DNA from: Haemaphysalis longicornis
Lineage: Eukaryota > Arthropoda > Arachnida > Ixodida > Ixodidae
Direction of reading: 5' to 3'
Assembly (NCBI GenBank): GCA_013339765.2
Contig: CM023454.1
Coordinates: forward strand, 142,850,593-142,914,592
Length of the DNA: 64,000 nt
Numbering within the stretch: position 1 is the stretch's first letter; each line of letters begins with the position of its first letter. The translations under genes and the position numbers were made by a program. The notes under the pieces are model-generated. The model searched no databases and was not told the DNA's origin. It saw only the letters and a program-made list of their open reading frames with translations. Shown piece by piece: positions 63,620 to 64,000 of this stretch.

Positions 63620-64000
63620 TAGTGGGCGACACAATGCTGGCATCAGCCCGAAAACCCAATATTCACACTTTTCAAGGCCCAAATAATAAATGCCTTGTGC
63701 TCGATAGTTGGACAGAGTGATTGTGTGTGAGTGAAAGGATGGCTTGCAAACGCGAAGGGAGTCTCGTGCCCTCTTCCTCCATCTGCGCCAGACACGCTCT
63801 GGCTTCCGGTCTAGGTGCGTCAATCAACAGCCAATAATTCTGGAGCTGGTCAGGAGTGCTCAGCGCCACGGCCGAACAAAGGGACTCCTTTAGCTTCTGA
63901 AAAAGCTCACTCGGCACCGCTTCCGCAAAGGATTAGGTTCAGCACCCTTCACATTGTCAGGGACGTGCGCGGTTCAGCTACTTCAGCATAGTTTTTGACG
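63620..64000 (-). pseudogene. Ty3/Gypsy RT-RNase H fragment (cut by window end)
   Basis: The minus-strand frame 63672-63917 reads LFQKLKESLCSAVALSTPD, then YWLLIDAPRPEARACLAQME where DASxxGxGAxLxQ is usual (the first RNase H Asp is kept). After a stop comes KKCEYWVFGLMP. In Ty3/Gypsy elements this is the RT-RNase H joint, FxxLKxxLxxxPxLxxPD. It then ends abruptly at the family's 3' noncoding part, so integrase is deleted. More of pol should lie beyond the window. Confidence 0.7.

Overview
This window is eukaryotic, repeat-saturated DNA, most likely from a hard tick (probably a metastriate genus such as Rhipicephalus, Dermacentor, Hyalomma or Amblyomma). The reasons are two tRNA-headed SINEs that resemble the Ruka-type tick SINEs, many CR1/L2-like, I-superfamily and RTE-like LINEs, and at least five Ty3/Gypsy elements plus one BEL/Pao-like element. 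I see no intact single-copy host gene, rRNA, functional tRNA, CRISPR or prokaryotic operon. Family names come from motif recognition, not from a search.

Layout, left half. 1-129 is the tail of a Ty3/Gypsy pol. 333-4330 is a decayed I-superfamily LINE (+). 4661-10497 is a Ty3/Gypsy element with both LTRs and an ATAT target duplication; its protease is split by a separate 1,462-bp insertion (5811-7272) whose reverse strand encodes a 2A-like motif followed by a PHD-type zinc finger. 10610-11330 is a HARBI1-type transposase relic. 12218-15065 is a CR1/L2-like LINE (-). 17099-28490 is a three-layer nest on the minus strand: an old Ty3/Gypsy pol, interrupted by a CR1-like LINE (17385-20650) and by a gag-only Ty3/Gypsy element (20775-26399, GATGT duplication). 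One LTR of the latter carries a fragment of the same LINE family.

Layout, right half. 29538-31852 is a short BEL/Pao-like element. 33022-33539 is a long near-perfect hairpin. 34236-34470 is a decayed SINE. 35235-39447 is a CR1/L2-like LINE (-) with ORF1, ORF2 and repeated 5' units. 39447-40890 is a truncated LINE (+). 40895-41654 is a miniature LTR element. 43020-45600 is an RTE-like LINE (+). 46900-53020 is a fairly well preserved I-superfamily LINE (-) with an intact 480-residue ORF1. 55282-59479 is a Ty3/Gypsy element (-) with a damaged reverse-transcriptase active site. 59633-59872 is a SINE with a 15-bp target duplication. 60550-62352 is the 5' half of a CR1/L2-like LINE. 63620-64000 is a Ty3/Gypsy RNase H fragment that runs off the window.

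The genes do not form a pathway. They are independent selfish elements, nearly all with stops, frameshifts or truncations. The layering gives a relative insertion order. Stretches without a call (11480-12215, 15066-17090, 31853-33020, 33540-34235, 41655-43010, 53021-55277) are mostly AT-rich and show nothing I can name.
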